Assembly (NCBI RefSeq): GCF_964656455.1
Contig: NC_135713.1
Coordinates: 188,846,187-188,910,186, forward strand
Reading direction: 5' to 3'
From: Halichoerus grypus
Taxonomy: Eukaryota > Chordata > Mammalia > Carnivora > Phocidae
Length of the DNA stretch: 64,000 bases
A program made the translations under genes and the position numbers. Below are positions 49,326 through 62,033 of this stretch, piece after piece; position 1 is the first letter of the stretch, and each line of letters starts with the position of its first letter. The notes beneath the pieces were generated by a model that ran no database searches, was not told where the DNA came from, and was given only the letters and a program-made list of their open reading frames with translations.

Positions 49326-52300
49326 TCAGCATCGAGGTGTTGAGCTGGAGCCACAGGAGGCCCGATGAGGCCCAGAAAGGCAGGGAGAGCAGGGGGTACG
49401 GGCTGCAGGGACTGGGCGGGGGGTGCTGGCGGCTGGGGTCGCACATGGGTTGCAAGGGAGCCTGTGGAGAGAAAAAGATGTTTGAAACACTGACGTCAGA
49501 AGTGCATGAAAGACGGAAGTATACAGACACTTCAGAATCGGAAAAGCAAAAGGGGATTGTAGACCTTGGAGGTCCTGCTGGGCCTAGAAATTCCACAGTG
49601 GAGCTGGGACCAGAGCTCACGGTGCCCCTGTGCAAAACCAGCGCTTCCAGCCACGGGCGAAGGAACACGGACGAGAAAGGCAGAAATGCTGGCCAGGCAA
49701 GAGCAGGCCAGAGGTCAGCTGCCCTCCGATTGACATATAACCCCCAGTCTTGTTCGTTATTGCTTAACGGGGTGTTCTATCCACCTTACCTTTTGCACAG
49801 TGCAATGGAAGGACAAAATGAAAGAATGGCTGCAAATGCCCTTAGCAATGTTTTTTAACCTTGAGTATGAAGAATCCCTGTTACTAGAATACTTCTTCCA
49901 GAGAGAATTTAGCAAAACCTAAATGCACTGAGCTCTCAGTATTTCAGCCCCCCATGGCAGCGATTGGCATCTGGGAACATAACATGGTCAGCAGAATGGA
50001 CGGCATGAGCTGAAAAGTTCCCGCATGCCTCCTCTACATCCAGGCAGCTCACCAGGCTTAAGGTTGTCCCCAGAGATGCGGTCTGCAACGCCACCCCTCC
50101 TTTCAAATCATCCCTACAAGAGGTCTCTGCTTTTACACATGACATTGGCACAAACATCAGGGTACACACTTGCAATCCTCGCTCTCCAGAAGGTTCCGGT
50201 ACGTGTTGATCTCGCCCTCCAGCCGGGCCTTGACGTCCAGCAGCACCTGGTACTCCTGGTTCTGCCGCTCCAGGTCAGCCCGGATCTCGGACAGCTGCTC
50301 CTCCACGTTGCTGATCAGGACCTGCATCTGGGCCAGCTCAGTGCCGAAGCGGGCATCAGCTTCACACAGGGAGTTCTGGAGACAGTCTTTCTGTAATACC
50401 AAAGGGGGAAGTAGGTGGAAAATCGTGGACTGCAGCCCTCAGTCTGTCCAGTAAGACTGTGACACCCCAAGGTATTGCCAGGCCTGGAGAACAATCTAGT
50501 TCCTGTTAGCAGTCCTCAGCTGGAAGAACTAAACATGCCATTGCTCTTCATTGTAGACCTCAGGATAAGTTTGCAGGACCTCCCTCATATGGGTGAATGT
50601 TCATTCCCTTATCATCCACATCTATGAGAAAGTTCTTGCAAAGGCAAGGAAGTCAAGGTTTGAACTGTGTCCTGGTCTGTACTTAAGGGAGGCAGGTACT
50701 GAACCGAGCAAGGGAGCTCACCAGCGTCTGCTGGGCCTGAAGCTCCACCTCCAGGGCGTTCACCGTGCGTCTCAGCTCCAGGATCTCCGACTGGCAGCAC
50801 CGCAGCTCCTCGGAGCAGGACATGTCCTGCTTGCTGATGCTTTCGGACTGAGGCACAAGGGCACAGAGACATGATCACCCCCCTGCCCAGGTGGAAGCCA
50901 GGGTCCCTCCCTGCTCCGAGGCAGCACCCTCACCTGATCTTGGAACCACTCTTCCAGATCATTGTGGTTGGTCTGCACCATGGCTTCATAGTGGCACCGC
51001 ATCTCCTGCAGCACCCTGCTCATGTCCACAGTGGGCTCAACATCCAGCTTAATCTGGAGCTTGTCCCCCAGCTGGCTCCTCAGAAGGTGGACTTCCTGTG
51101 GGTACAAGAGGAGGACATCCCAGTCGTGGAGCCCCCACTGCCCTCTACCCCAAAACCTCATCTCCCACTCCCCACGCTCCCCAGTGATTTCCCTGGGCTC
51201 CTCTGAGGACGAGGCACCGCCTGCATTAGCCTAGAAACTTCCAAAGGCTGTGGATGAAGAGCAAGTCCCCACTGAAAGCTGGAGCTCACCTCCATAGCTT
51301 GTGAGGCTTAACCACGAGGCAGGGCCTGCAGAGCTTCCATCCTGAGGAGGAGGAAGAGCTTCATTTCTTCCCCCAAATGAGCCCGAATTCACCCCCAGAA
51401 AGTCTTACACAAAGGGCCATGTACCTGCTCATGGTTCTTCTTAAGGCAGAGCAGCTCCTCCTTGAGGGACTCCAGCTGGGCCTCCAGGTCACACTTGGCG
51501 AGTGTGAGGTCATCCAGCATCCTGCGCAGGCCGCAGATGTCGGCCTCCCCCAGCTGGCAGAGCGAGTGCTCCATCTGGTACCTTTAGCAGGAAAGATACA
51601 GGAGTCGGGGGTAGAGAGCAGAGGGCCCCAGGACACTGGCAGCCACTCCACTGGCCATCCCTCTGCAGTCTAATTGTGGGTTGGCATCTTCTATGTGGCA
51701 CACGCCCAGCCCAGAAAGCAGTGGGGTGTCCCCACCCATTTGACATGAAGCACCACTAGGCAGAGTGGCCAGGCCTGAGGGTGCTGGTGTAGACACATGG
51801 CCAGCACTTGCCCTCAGGTGATCCCTACAGACCCTCCTCTTCCACATCCCTTACTGAGGCAGACCCTGGGTTCTCTCTCAGATTAGAAGCCAAATGCCAG
51901 ATGGGAGGATAGAAATGGCCCTCTTTAGCCCCAGAGGAATGAGGCTTCCACAGAGTACTGAAGAAAGACAATAAAACACAATGCCCCTTCCTGTTCCCAG
52001 GTTGGATCTTCTGAGGTAACATAAACCTTTTGAGCCTCACAGGCCTCCATCATAGACGGTGGAGCATGCTTTCTGTCATGAATTACTAGTGCTCACAAAT
52101 TGGTCGAGCTGCAGTGTGGAAACATTCTCATGGAGGCAGCAGAATTTGGTAGGAAATGGCCTCTGGGTAGGAAACGTAGGGCCAGGTTCCAGTTGTACCA
52201 CTTAGTGGCCACTGACTTGGGGCCCTGAGCTTCAGTATCCTCACAAGGATGAAGCCATCAGTGCCCTGCCTACCTCCCCAGGTCCTTGAAACCATAGCAG

Positions 52301-54112
52301 CAAGTGTATGATGCATTCTCAAGCATGTTGTGAACTATAAAAGCTAAACAACTGAGGGTCAGAGGAGTGTTCTTTCAAGATCTTGGGCATAATGCCCTCT
52401 GTTTTCTCCTGCTTTAACTGTCGGTTTGGGATCTTGGTCAATTATATCTCTGATGCCAACTGCCTCACAAGAGAGAAAAAGTCAGGGTAGGCACCTGGCT
52501 CCCCGCTATGCCTGTTCTACCCCAACTCACTTGGTCCTGAAGTCATCTGCAGCCAGCCTGGCATTGTCTATTTGCACAACCAGCCTGTTGTTCTCAGATT
52601 TGATGCACAGGATCTGGGGAAAGAAAGTAGGCTCAGTAATTCACTATCTCTAGAGCCATCAATGGCCTCGGGTCAAAAGAAGTTCCACTGAGAAGTTGAC
52701 CTGAGAGTCAAACAACAACATCCCCTTGGACTCCCAAACACGTAAGAGATGCTGGTGTGATACAGGGCGGGGGCTGTGCATGAGGATGCTTGGCAAAGTC
52801 GGAAGGCATACAGCCAAAAGAACTGGGAGATGGAAAGGAATAGCAAACTGAACACATAACAGAGACTTAATTTTATTTTGCCAGCCGTGATACTTAGCCT
52901 GATATGAACAAGATCTGAAATCTAGGCCACAGAACAATGGGCTGGTTATGAAAGGTTTAGATGAAGAGGGACCCATTCTTAATAAGAAGTCCCTTATGCT
53001 GGTTGATCAACTTCCCCAAAGGTCTTCTGTGAATCTAGCCAGGTTTCTGTGGCCCCTATTTGACATTCTTTGTCTTCCTATCTCCAAAACAAAGATGTAG
53101 TTTCTTAAGAAGCATTGCACTGATTATCAAAGGGGACAGTAGCTATGCAGAAGAGACCAGTGCTACTGAATGACCATATACTGGCTCATAAAGGACATTA
53201 GAACATGCTGCCTTGTACTGCGCTGGAGGTTACGTTGCACTGTCTTTGCAGCTACAATGTTAGAATTGTAAGTACTGAGACTAAGCAAACATAAACTCAG
53301 AATCCTGGAGAGTCAAATCCAACATCTCAACTTCTACATATTCCCATTCATCTGCACTCAAGAAATTCTCTTCCCACAATCAAAAAAAAATTTTTTTTCA
53401 AATGTGGCTATTTCCACTCCCAATCCAGGCCCTGAAAATTTTGTGCAAGTGTCAATAATCTTTCTCTGTAAAGGGCCAGACAGTAAATATATAGGGCTTT
53501 GAAGGCCATGAATCTCTGTCACAACTATTCAACTCTGCCATTAGAGCGCAGAAGCAGCCATACACAATACATTAATGAATGAGCATGGCCATGTACCAAT
53601 AAAACTTTATTTATAAAAATCAGTCAGTAGGCCAGATGGGCCATAGTTTGCCAACCCCTGATCTGAAGCACCACAAACCTCACCTTCTGCTGGAGCTCTT
53701 CAATGGTCTGAAAGTAGGACTGGTAGTCTGGACACATGGTGGACTCATGGCATTTGCTCGACTTTCGGATCCTGGTCTCTAGCTCCTCATTGTCCCGCTC
53801 CAGCTGACGCACCTTCTCCAGGTAGTTGGCCAGGCGATCGTTCAGGAACTGCATGGTCACCTTCTCGTGGCCATTCGGGGCACCTTCCCCATAGTTCTCA
53901 CAGACTCCAAGGTTGCCGGGAATGTTGCAGGTCCCTGGCAAGGGGCAAGCGGTGCGGCAGCTGTGGGGCATACAGAGGCTGGGTTTGCCCAGAGGGGTTG
54001 CCCCCACACGCATTCGGTTGGCATGTGCCAGGGTGGCCGACAGGCATAGGGAGGCAGGCTTGGCCTCTGGAACCTTTCCACTGAGGAGAGAACTGCAGTG
54101 ATGAGAAGTCAT
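49326..54112 (-). CDS. KRT37: Type I hair keratin KRT37, 7 exons, complete
   Basis: Acidic keratin of the KRT37/KRT38 subgroup, which in human is expressed in subsets of cortex and medulla cells. Coding exons run 54112-53684, 52613-52531, 51581-51425, 51095-50934, 50847-50722, 50390-50170 and 49461-49326, giving 437 residues. The longer head (about 82 residues) contains [13 protein letters not shown] and NGHEK, typical of KRT37/38. Coil 1A is [16 protein letters not shown]. Exon 5 reads [19 protein letters not shown], again specific to this subgroup. The tail begins [16 protein letters not shown] and ends SSSTPRC. Lying between KRT31 and a second KRT37/38-like gene, it corresponds to KRT37. 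Residue 378, just before the EINTYRN helix-termination motif, is Gly (GGC, 50214-50216) where the other four genes have Cys. An in-frame ATG at 54262 lies upstream of the TATA box and is not used here. Intron 1 carries an old DNA-transposon relic. Confidence 0.9.
53440..53662 (+). repeat. hAT-type DNA-transposon relic in KRT37 intron 1
   Basis: TTTCTCTGTAAAGGGCCAGA, CAACTATTCAACTCTGCC, AATAAAACTTTATTTATAAA, TAGTTTGCCAACCCCTG. Same family as 28788-28998, in the opposite orientation. Confidence 0.8.
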
Positions 54113-54187
54113 GGTGCCGAAGGCCAGACGTGTGCTTTGCCCACAGTTGGATTTGCTTGAAGTAGAAGCCTTCCTTCTCCTCCAGAC

Positions 54188-54195
54188 CTTATATA
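54188..54195 (-). promoter_or_regulatory. TATA box of KRT37
   Basis: Reads TATATAAG on the minus strand, 76 nt upstream of the chosen KRT37 ATG. It also argues against use of the in-frame ATG at 54262, which is upstream of it. Confidence 0.7.
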
Positions 54196-57100
54196 GGTCT
54201 GTAGTGGGTGTTGGTGCAAGAAAACAGGCATTTTCCTCATTAATATTTATGTTGATTCTCATACAATCACTCTATTAGTCAGTGATTTTTGTCTCTTATA
54301 AAGAGTTAATGAGCTCATGAAAGAGGCTTTCACCCACACAGGATACTTCCGCTCACTGCAGGGTCCTACAACACAGAGAAAATGAGGTCTTCTTCAAGTA
54401 GCCTACATTCTGTGGCTTATGTCTCTTTCCCCTCTGTCAGCTTATCTGTGAGATAATCAAGAACCAGAGACTCCTAAAATCCCCCAAAATCTCTCCCACT
54501 CCAGTATCCTTTTCCTGCCTCCAAATGTTCCCATCATGGCAAAGTCTAAAATAGTCATCAAATCAAGCACACTGAGGAAAGCAAAACAAATCACAATTAG
54601 TTTGTTTCAGCAGATGTGTATAGAGGTCTCCACTCTGGGACACAGCTTAGCCTGCCTGGAGGGAGGGGTTTAGATTTTAGTAAGAGGAATAAGAAAGTAA
54701 ATGACCTTTATTATAAAGGCAATAAGAGAGGGGTTTAAAAAAAAAAAACTGCATAGATTTTAAGAAGAGAGCCCACTGTGTGACCAGAAAAAGACTTCAT
54801 GGAACAAGGAGCAATTAAAATGTGTTTTGAATGATGGTTTCCAGGAGGGGCTGGGGGAGAGACCATCTCTCATAGAGACCAAAATGAACAGAATCAAACG
54901 TGTGTGGGAAATGGAAAATAGTATAGCTGTGCTGGAGCTTATAATGAAGACACATACACCAGCCCTGGAAAGTTGCATTCAGTCCAGGTTGTGGGAAGCC
55001 TTGAATGCCAGGACCATCCCATATATAGTCTTCAGGTAAAGGCAAATCAAAGGTAGGAATCTGCCCCTGGAAGCTGATTCTCCCCAAATATGAGGAAAAA
55101 TAAATATCCAGGTTCCTTATGAAGGAAAGTAACAAAGAAGAGATGAAAGTCTCCTGTATAAACATTAGAGGACAACATCAGACCAGAAAAATAAAAGAGA
55201 AACCTAACTTCTAAATTGATTTTGGTGTCTGAAAACTGAATAGACACTTTTTAATTACTCATGGGTCAAAGGAGATATCAGATGAGAAATTAAAGTATTT
55301 TAAACTGAATTAAAATGGAAATACCACCTATCAAACTGATTTGGTCAATTAAGACTTCCCTGTGCAAGCATGAGATAAATAAGTAGTTTGGGAAGCAGAA
55401 AAAAAAAAAAAAAAACCTCGTGAATAAAACAGGGTAATCTGTGATTCCCAAGAAATAAAATTATGGTTTTTTTGTATGAGAGTCTATAGGCTAATTAAGG
55501 CAGGCAGTGATTAGTACTTTATGGTGTCTGTTCTCAGGCACCTCCTCCTCCTTTCTGGCAGCTTTCCTTGTAAGACACTGGTCCTCTCACCCACTGACTC
55601 CCTCTACACCTTGTTTAAGGAGATACATACTCAAGAACTTTGATCTTTCATCTTTTGAAACTTCGTGCATTTCTTTGAAATGCACCCACATTGATTGTCC
55701 ATTACTTAGCAGACTGTAAAATAAAATTTAAATTTCCTTAATCTTCAGACACACTCAGAGCATCAGAAGCTTTATGGCCTCCTCCATTCCTAAACAAATA
55801 AGCCAGTTGTTCAGTAAGCCCTGGAAAAGGGCAGACAGCCAGCTTCTAGGCTATGCTAACGAAGACGCTGCTTTGACCCCATTCCTAAGATGAATGAATT
55901 TACCAGGAGGACCCTTAAGGCAGCAGGTACGTGTTTTAGGTGGCTCTAAAATACGGAATCTGAGCTAAAAGGGATCTCAAAGTCTTCTAGTCTAAGGCCC
56001 TTTGGCTTTAAATCCCTTCTGATAACCTTCCACCGCTCTCCAGAAGGCCCATCCCATCACTGGCCGACTGGGCCCCTGTGGCTCAGCTTCCCAGGCTTTG
56101 TGCAAGATGCTGGTGCCAAGAGATAAATAACATCTAGCTCTATCTTCAGGGGCTTACAATACAAGGGACTGTTAGAAAGTCCTTTATGCAGAGAGACGTA
56201 TCTACCTCCATGCTGTTTATGTCTATTGCTTTCATTTGTTCCTGCATTCTTCAATAAACATTGAGCGAGTACCCATTCTGTTCCAGGCAGGCTCTGATGC
56301 TGGATGCTGGTGGTATGTTAGCAAGTAAGTCAGAGAGTTTGCCTTTCAGCTCTTTCTAATCCCCCTCGCCATCCTGAGGACATTCCTATGAATACGCTCT
56401 ATGGAGTCTCTACTACTCTTAAGTGAAGGCCCTAGAATGGAATTTCTGATGAGCTGGGATTAAGAGGCTGCCAGCAGATGGCCCAGAAAACCTTCGTGCC
56501 CAGGACTCCTGTGTGCGGTATGCTGGTGCCACCAACTCTTAAGCCATGGTATCCACCCAGCCATCAGTTGGTCCCATATACAGTCAGTGAGACCCATGGG
56601 AACACTTCCTCTTAACAACTCTAACTACAGATGTGGGCAATATTCACCAAGGCAGGGTTTACCACCATCAATGAACTTGTCCCAGTGAGCTACTCCAAGT
56701 GATTCAATATTCATATAAGCTCTTCTAATATTCAAAGCCGTCTCGAGGCACCATGAGGATTGCAGTGATGAATCAGAGAAATCCCCACCTCTGAAAAAGC
56801 TCAGAGCAGAAAGAAAAATAGGTTATGTCACTCAAAGGAAAGAGAAGTCACAGAGAGAGCTGAAGGGGTAGGGGGGGACATCAAGAGACTTTATCTGGAG
56901 CTTGAAAGATAGATAAGATTTGGACAGGCAGAAGAAAGAGAGAAAGGATTTTCTAGAAAAAAAAGATAACCACAGGCACACACTCAGAAGCAGAACTGTG
57001 ATGGTGGGTTCTGGAGAAGTAGGGGTGCAACCTTAGGAATGCAAGCATGCAGCCAACAGAGGCCTGCCCCAACAGAAACAACTTTGAATGACACAAAAAT

Positions 57101-57207
57101 GTAGACCTCAAGAGTCAAATCGCATTTTTAAAGCCTAGAGAACTGAAATTTATACTAATTTATGCAAAAAAAAATGTAATCTCCTTATATTTTTGTAACT
57201 TCTACAC

Positions 57208-57392
57208 AGGTGATTCTCAAACTTTAGGCTGCATCAGAATCATCTGGAGGGCTTGCCAAAAGGCAGATTGCCAGGCCCCCATGCCAGGGTATCTGATTCA
57301 GTAGATTTGGGGTCAGCCAAGAGTCTGCATTTCTAACAAGTTCCCAAGTGATGCCGACTCTGGGGTCTGGAGAGCACACTTTGAGAACAGGA
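57208..57392. repeat. Palindromic hAT-type MER relic
   Basis: GTGATTCTCAAACTTTAGGC, ATCAGAATCATCTGGAGGG, CTGATTCAGTAGATTTGGGG, TGCATTTCTAACAAGTTCCC, ending with ACTTTGAGAAC, the inverted end. Confidence 0.7.
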
Positions 57393-57798
57393 CCTCTGCT
57401 CTACAGAAAGAGAAGAGCTTCATGGTGGCTGTCATCCTATGTAAATGAAGCACAATGTAGCAAACTGGTATTTGATGCATTCAGGAGGGGCCAATGTGTG
57501 GGCACATTTGAAATGTGTGTTAGCATGTGTTGTCTTTAATATAACAAGCAAGTTCTGTTTGTTTTCTTCCTAGTTTACTGTTCTTCAAAGAGGTTTGTTT
57601 TATGAGAACATCTAAGACAGAAGGAGAAGGGAGGGACCAGAGGGAAAACCCCATACAGTGTTTGTTAAACCCATGGGTATGAAGCCTGTCCACATGAAAC
57701 AATATCTGTAGCGGACAGATGAAGGTCAAGTGAAGTGATACTTATTAACATCTACTAGGCCCTGGGAATCGGGCTTGGCACTCACACAGGATTTCATG

Positions 57799-57836
57799 AC
57801 TCTCTCTCTCTCACTCTCTCTCTCTCACACACACAC
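57799..57836 (+). repeat. (TC)n/(CA)n compound microsatellite
   Basis: TC units followed by CA units. Confidence 0.93.
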
Positions 57837-59340
57837 CTACATATTCAGAGTTGATACACACTGTCATATTTTACTACCTACTCTGCCCTCCCGGGTATTT
57901 TACCTCTGGCTTTAATCCTTTCAACCACACTGCAAAGTGGTTGCCAGTATCCCATTATAGAATAAGCAAAAGCTCAGAGCGGTTAGGTAACTTGTCTGAG
58001 CTCACAGAACTAGAAAAGAAATTCCGAGAAACATTAGCTCGGGTCGACCAGACCCTCAAGCCCAAGCCGAGGCTCCTAGCCAGCCATCACAGATACCCAT
58101 TCCATCCATGTGCTTCATTCCACAAACCAGTGCCACAGTCCCCTCTGGGCTGCACACTCACCCAAAGAGCTAGAAGTATAGCAGGGGACAGAACAGAGTC
58201 CTCTGGAGGTTTTGAGCAGACCAGAGAGATGACCAAAGGACAGTTTAGGAAAAGCAGTGCCCAGAATGCACCCTGAGACGGGAATGGTGAATCTCCATTC
58301 TGCACACTCTCTAGCACTTACTGCAGTGCCTGGTACATAAAACACACTCAGGAACTATTAAACGAGATGGTGAAAGGCTGGTAGTGTGTGCAGGATAAAC
58401 TTGGTACAGAGGAGACGGGGCAGACGGAAGAGGAGGAGGCTCCTACAAGACCCCTAGCAGCATGTGATGAAATCAGCAGTGCCGACAGGAAGGAAGGGAT
58501 GGGCGGGAGAGGTGTTCCAAGGGGACTCTACCAAAACACTACAAGGCTGAGTGATTTGCGGTATATGGGGGTCAAAGGAGGGAGGGACACCAAGTGTCTC
58601 TGAGGTCCCTGGGTTCCTGGGACAATAATGTGGTGGGAAGGGAAGCCGCAGGGAAGTCAAAGCAAAGAGCTGGCTCAAGGGGGCAGATGCTGAATTCAAG
58701 TTTTGGAGAATGTGAAATGTAGCCCAGTGGGACTGCCCACCAGGAGGTCGGAGGGAAAGACCTGGAGCCAGGCGAGAGCAGCCTGAGTTGCTTGGACTCA
58801 CTGAGACACTCTCCTGGTTTCTTACACCAGGCAGGCTGGTAGAGCGGTTGAGTTAGCCCAGAGGCTCATACCTAAACCAGGCAGTGATTCTCAAAGGGAG
58901 GGTCCCCTTCCCCTGCTGGAGGGGAAGTGGTGAGGAAGATATTTTGGTTAGAGGGAATGTCATTTAAAAACAACAGCCTGTATTCTAAATGAGCTGTCTT
59001 TTAACCATGACTGGGCTTGGCATTCATATTTTTTAAAGCTAAATTAACATTAAGTGAGAAGTGAGGGGTTTTTTTTAATATTTGTTAAAGAGAAGGCACG
59101 AATGAGAAGAAAGTTGAGAAACACTAAATCAGGTGAAAAGAAAACAAAGAAATGATTCAATAAGATGAGCTCGGGAAGATTATTATAAGTGGCCAACAGA
59201 AGGGGCGGATTTGATTTTGTTCTTAGTCAGGAAGATGAAGGGAGGATGATGAGGGGGTGGCCAGGCAAAGCCTTAGGTATCACACATCATGGACCACAAC
59301 ACACAAAAATTAATATCTAAATAAAAAATGTTCCCCTTCG

Positions 59341-59540
59341 ACTCTGAAAAACAAACTGAGGGTTCTAGAGGGGAGGGGGGTGGGAGGATGGGTTAGTCTG
59401 GTGATGGGTATTAAAGAGGGCACGTTCTGCATGGAGCACCGGGTGTTATGCACAAACAATAAATCACGGAACACTACATCAAAAACTAATGATGTAATGT
59501 ATGGTGATTAACATAACAATAAAAAAAGTAAAATAAAAAA
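59341..59540 (+). mobile_element. Short 5'-truncated L1 3' end
   Basis: Only about 200 bp of 3' UTR, close to the copy at 23455-23640, ending in A-rich sequence. Target duplication AAAAAATGTTCCCSTTCG at 59323-59340 and about 59539-59556, with one substitution. Confidence 0.93.
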
Positions 59541-61692
59541 AAAATGTTCCCGTTCGGAAAAGTCCAGAATTCCATCTCAATATTCTTGGCTTCCGGGTGT
59601 AAACAGTGGTGGGAGCAGAAGTATGGGCCCTTCCCCAAAGCTGGCTCAGTGACTGGGGGCCTGCCGCCAGCCACCCTCTCTTCTTCCACTTTGCTGGTAT
59701 TTGGGAGAAATGGCATTTAGATTAAAAAAGCAGGTTATGAGTGGAGGGGCCTGCAGAGGCCTGCCTGGTGTCATTGTGTGAAGCCTGGAAAGAAGTATTA
59801 CAGATCAGCACACTGGTAGTGCAGGGGTGGTAATCTACAGCTTAGTACTTACAAGGTGGCTCAAAACTGGATCTGGTCCTAAACCAAGGGAGCAAAAGTC
59901 TCAGGGGAAGAAAAATAATCAATCTGGTTAAAATTACTATGACTAAAGCAAAACCAGATATGCACCTTGGGTCCCTATCAGTCTAATCCATGAGGATAGT
60001 GGGATGCAGGGAGGCCAGAGGGCCCCGCGTGGAACGTACAGATGTGAGAATCAGTCTGCGAGTGGAGAAGTGCTTGGATTTTGGCACCAGAGGGCGCCCT
60101 GAGCTGTTGGGCATAATTATGGATGATTGTAAAACCAGTGTCCAGGTGCCCTGAGCCAGGCTGGATAGCCACCTCCTAGCCGGCAGTACCCCCTATGTCC
60201 GAATAGCCTTTCCTACTACACCCAATAGCCATGGGGGTCCCAAATTAGAGTGCATTCAGATTGTGACCTGGCCAGGCAAGCCGGACACAGGCCAGATTTT
60301 CATGGCCCTGTTACATGAAAAGGTTATGGCCACTCCTTAAAGCATATAATTCTTGTGAGTTACTTGTTAGAAGGAAGCCCACAAGAGCCCACTTGTCCTC
60401 TGACAGCCCAAATAATGCTTTTTTTTTTTTTTTTTGGTTAGGCCATTTGGAGAGAAACACTAAGCTCCAATAACAAGAGTGGTTGGTTTTCCTTATTGCT
60501 TAGAAGTGGACAAGGAGGGTGGTCAAACTTCCAGGCCACCGACTTGGAAATACATGGCCTGGTACATGATACTGCTAATGGGTTCTGCTGCGACCTCTTT
60601 AGTCCCTCTTTCCTTCTAAGAGGAAAAGATTATCCCTGCTGGTTCCCAGGCAACCCCATAGGCCAATATCCATCAAACACCTTCTCTATGCCAGGAGCAT
60701 TGTATGGATTATCCCTCAAAAAGAGTGAAGGGGAAATAATATTTTTCTAATTTTACAACTGAAGAATAGGTCTCAAGAGAGTGTAGTGGCCTGGCCAACT
60801 TCACTTAACTAGCGTCACAGAGGATAGGATTTGAGCTCAGATCTGCCCAACTCCAGAGCAAGTGCTCTTTCCACCATACTGTGCCACCATGCAGGAGAAC
60901 CAAATCCGCACTGGTCTTTGGACCAGGGTAAACAAAGGAACCGAAATCTGAGAGTTTCATTCTTGGACATGCTCAGCCCATGCCAGATGCTAAACTGACT
61001 AGCATAGCAAAGAAGGCACATAATCTCTCAGGTACTCTTCTACCATGTCTGGCTGTGACCCACCTGGGCCTGGGTCAGAGCCATGTCCAAGAGGCAGACA
61101 GGCATTTGGAGGACTCATGCCAACTACATTCCTCACCATTGGTGCTTCAAAGGCAACGGTAGAGGAGACAAGCATACATCTCTCTGGAGGAAAATATGCC
61201 CAGGACCCAGACAACTGTCCCCAGTGCCCAATCTAAGAGAGCAGGTGGTAATGCCATGCCTCCATAAAAGGGACAATTTGAATGAGAGAAAAAACTTGGC
61301 AACCTGTCCAGGGCAGTTCTCAGCATGACCTCCCTTTGGCTAGACTGGAACTCTAAGTTGTGTGATTTTGCTCTTGGACCAAATACCAAGGGGCTGAAGA
61401 TGCCAAAAGCATGGTAGGGACATGTTAGTTCTGAGCTGTTCTCAAGGAATTCAAACCTGGCAACCAACATGGCTTCCTTTCCCCAGTCTATAGGGATCAA
61501 TGGGCAAGGTAAGTACACATCCAATGTCAGCAAAGGGCCTTCATCCAAAGGCTAAGACCCCAGTGCCCCAGAGAGATCCTGGCAGCAAGGAGACATGTTG
61601 GAGCCAATGACCACCCAAGGTGGGCCAGACTCTTTATCACACCACATACATTGCCAAGCACCAGAAGTGTAGCACTTGATGCAGGAAGGAGG

Positions 61693-61698
61693 TTTATT
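61693..61698 (-). promoter_or_regulatory. Polyadenylation signal of KRT38
   Basis: AATAAA on the minus strand about 335 nt past the KRT38 stop, at a spacing like the other genes of the cluster. Confidence 0.75.
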
Positions 61699-62033
61699 GA
61701 CCATTTTGTACAAGAATCCAATTACATCTTAGGAGAGTCTGAAGCATTGGAGTAGAACCAAAATCCCAGAAGAGGTACTAGGAACAAACAATAGCTTAAG
61801 TGAAAGACAATTACAGCATTGGGGGAGAAATGCAGCAAAAGGACACACAGGGAGCCACAGCTTAGAAGTTTCTGTTGCACTTTGATTCAGTGAAAATGCC
61901 TCCAGTGAGTTTGGTCTTCCTGGAGGGAAGACTAAGCAGGTGAGGGCAATCTTAGCCCCAGGGCAGCCAGCCTTGACCTTCTGCACTGGCACTCAGACCT
62001 TTGGAATCGGTTCTCAGCGCTGGCGCCACTGGC

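Larger units (their letters stand above)
54200..61690. other. Intergenic region between KRT37 and KRT38
   Basis: About 7.5 kb with no supported gene. Apart from an L1 end, a MER relic, a TC/CA microsatellite, an L2-like segment near 56230-56350 and a MIR-like segment near 60790-60900, I see nothing I can identify. Confidence 0.7.

Noticed and set aside
49337..49858. 173-residue plus-strand open frame over KRT37 exon 7 and intron 6
   Set aside because: Antisense to the Pro/Cys-rich tail exon and intron; no supporting features.
53624..54262. KRT37 start at 54262 (50 extra N-terminal residues)
   Set aside because: The upstream ATG precedes the TATA box at 54188-54195, and the extra residues do not look like a keratin head. 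The ATG at 54112 gives the expected MTS-type start.
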